In this document: positions 62,990-64,000 of the stretch, piece by piece
How the letters are laid out: every line of letters starts with the position of its first letter
Numbering within the stretch: position 1 is the stretch's first letter
Source: Nocardioides jishulii
GTDB lineage: Bacteria > Actinomycetota > Actinomycetes > Propionibacteriales > Nocardioidaceae
Assembly (NCBI RefSeq): GCF_006007965.1
Contig: NZ_CP040748.1
Span: 682,001 to 746,000, forward strand
Length of the DNA: 64,000 nt
Direction: 5' to 3'
Program-made: the position numbers and the translations under genes
Notes under the pieces: model-generated
The model's input: only the letters and a program-made list of their open reading frames with translations
What the model was told of the DNA's origin: nothing
The model's database searches: none

Positions 62990-64000
62990 TCAGCTGCCGT
63001 CGCCCCCTTCCGCCCGGTGCGAGCCGTTCGTCCCGTCGCCCTGGGGGGCTCCGTCGGGGCCGTTGTCTCCGTCTCCGTCGGCCATGTGCTCGGCGTGCGC
63101 CTGCTTCTCGGGGTTCTCCATGCCGGGGATCTCGCCCGCGTGCTCGGCGTCGACGGTGAGGTTCTCGCCGGTCGCGGGGTCGAAGAGGTGCATCTTGGAC
63201 GCGTTGACCCAGATCTGCGCCTCGTCGCCGTCGGAGATGCGGCTCGCGCCGTCGAGTGAGATGACCATCTGGGTCCGCAGCGACTCGCCGTCGAGGTCCT
63301 TCTCCAGCTCCGCCAGGTGCTCGCGGACCGTCGGCGGGGCCTCGAACGGCACGTAGGCGTAGGCCTGGTTGCCGAGCCACTCGACGACGTCGACGGTGGC
63401 CGAGAAGACCGATCCCTCGCTCACCTTGTCACCGACCACATTGGCGTCCTCGAAGTGCTCGGGGCGGATGCCGGCGATCAGCAGCCCCTTGCCCTGGACC
63501 TTGTCGGCCTTGTCCTGCGGGATCTGCACGTCGCCGAACGGCAGCTTGACGGTGGTGCCCTCGACCTCGGCGGGCAGGAAGTTCATGGGCGGCGAGCCGA
63601 TGAAGCCGGCCACGAAGAGGTTGCCCGGGTTCTCGTACAACTCGCGTGGGGAGGCGAGCTGCTGGAGCACGCCACGCTTGAGCACCGCGACCCGGTCGCC
63701 GAGCGTCATGGCCTCGGTCTGGTCGTGGGTGACGTAGATGGTGGTGATGCCCAGACGCTTCTGCAGGCGGGCGATCTCGGTGCGCATCTGACCACGGAGC
63801 TTCGCGTCGAGGTTCGACAGGGGCTCGTCGAAGAGGAACGCGTCCGCGTCGCGGACGATGGCGCGACCCATCGCGACGCGCTGGCGCTGGCCGCCGGAGA
63901 GGTTGCCGGGCTTGCGGTCGAGGTGCTCGTCGAGCTCGAGGGTCGCGGAGGCCTGACGCACCTTGCGGTCGACCTCCTCGTCCTTCTCGCCGGCGAGGCG
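62990..64000 (-). CDS. Sugar ABC transporter ATP-binding protein (5' end outside window)
   Basis: 337 residues are in the window; the frame is open to the right edge, so Walker A is missing. Visible: the signature LSGGQRQRVAMGRAIV, Walker B FLFDEPLSNLDAKLRGQM, H-loop THDQTEAM, then a MalK-like regulatory domain with FIGSPPMNFLPAEV and GIRPEHFED. This is the MalK/UgpC/MsmK group that powers carbohydrate uptake, often shared by several transporters. The tail from about residue 290 is acidic, Gly-rich and soluble (GDGDNGPDGAPQGDG), longer than usual for the family. Confidence 0.93.
   Translation of the reverse strand, partial: RLAGEKDEEVDRKVRQASATLELDEHLDRKPGNLSGGQRQRVAMGRAIVRDADAFLFDEPLSNLDAKLRGQMRTEIARLQKRLGITTIYVTHDQTEAMTLGDRVAVLKRGVLQQLASPRELYENPGNLFVAGFIGSPPMNFLPAEVEGTTVKLPFGDVQIPQDKADKVQGKGLLIAGIRPEHFEDANVVGDKVSEGSVFSATVDVVEWLGNQAYAYVPFEAPPTVREHLAELEKDLDGESLRTQMVISLDGASRISDGDEAQIWVNASKMHLFDPATGENLTVDAEHAGEIPGMENPEKQAHAEHMADGDGDNGPDGAPQGDGTNGSHRAEGGDGS

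Noticed and set aside
62927..62999. Inverted repeat CGGCAGCTGA/TCAGCTGCCG between the DUF1707 and ABC genes as terminator
   Set aside because: The loop of more than 50 bases is too long for an intrinsic terminator; kept out of the feature list.

Overview
This window looks like a chromosomal segment of a high-GC actinobacterium, most likely of the Nocardioides type (order Propionibacteriales). The reasons are the very high GC content, frequent GTG starts, 4-base start/stop overlaps, a mycothiol S-conjugate amidase gene (mca), mycobacterial-type SOS boxes, and two gene blocks whose order matches the Mycobacterium tuberculosis mfd-mazG-eno-divIC-DUF501-ppx and cbs-metB-greA-mca-hemolysin III-uppS-phoH2-fumC neighbourhoods. 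The content is mostly core and housekeeping. I see no prophage, insertion sequence, CRISPR array or large island.

Layout. 1-5 kb: a partial APH-fold kinase-like gene that runs off the left edge, a secreted propeller-GH16 fusion, an inositol-monophosphatase-family phosphatase and a secreted basic Ig-like protein. 5-17 kb: mfd, a lipoprotein, mazG, eno, ftsB/divIC, DUF501, ppx, a family 5 uracil-DNA glycosylase, an EamA transporter, a double-ACT protein, def and a tRNA with anticodon UAA. 17-24.8 kb: an oxidoreductase, a phytase-like secreted protein, a Bax-inhibitor-1 protein, an SGNH hydrolase, cbs, a TauE/SafE exporter, an IMPACT-family protein and a YchJ-like protein. 24.9-31 kb: a MoxR-type AAA / GNAT / VWA operon, a surface protein, a small membrane protein and a decayed DUF222-HNH gene. 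31-42 kb: msrA, metB, an AI-2E-family exporter, ilvA, greA, DUF4307, mca, small membrane proteins, a candidate small RNA, a hemolysin III protein, uppS and phoH2. 42-56 kb: a universal stress protein, a lysozyme-like secreted protein, an MmpL transporter with TetR regulator, an acyl-CoA synthetase, class II and class I fumarases, a flavin reductase / DJ-1 / alpha-beta hydrolase set, the intact DUF222-HNH gene and a RimL-like acetyltransferase. 56-64 kb: a TPP riboswitch and the operon thiE-thiO-thiS-thiG-tenI-like-thiD, an aldo-keto reductase, two small proteins, and a partial sugar ABC ATPase at the right edge.

How it works together. Transsulfuration is covered by cbs and metB, with a putative sulfite exporter beside cbs. 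Thiazole synthesis and pyrimidine kinase/coupling steps of thiamine synthesis sit behind one TPP riboswitch, while thiC and thiF are not in the window. Mfd, family 5 uracil-DNA glycosylase and an SOS-box-controlled HNH protein represent DNA repair and damage response. Many genes have a -10-like TANNNT hexamer 6-7 bases before the start codon, which points to widespread leaderless transcription. The most interesting regulatory structures are a terminator-like hairpin in the greA leader, a strong promoter plus C6-loop hairpin at about 38.6 kb (candidate small RNA), a small SD-led reading frame with a dyad just upstream of phoH2, and LexA boxes that cover the start codons of both the intact and the broken DUF222-HNH genes.
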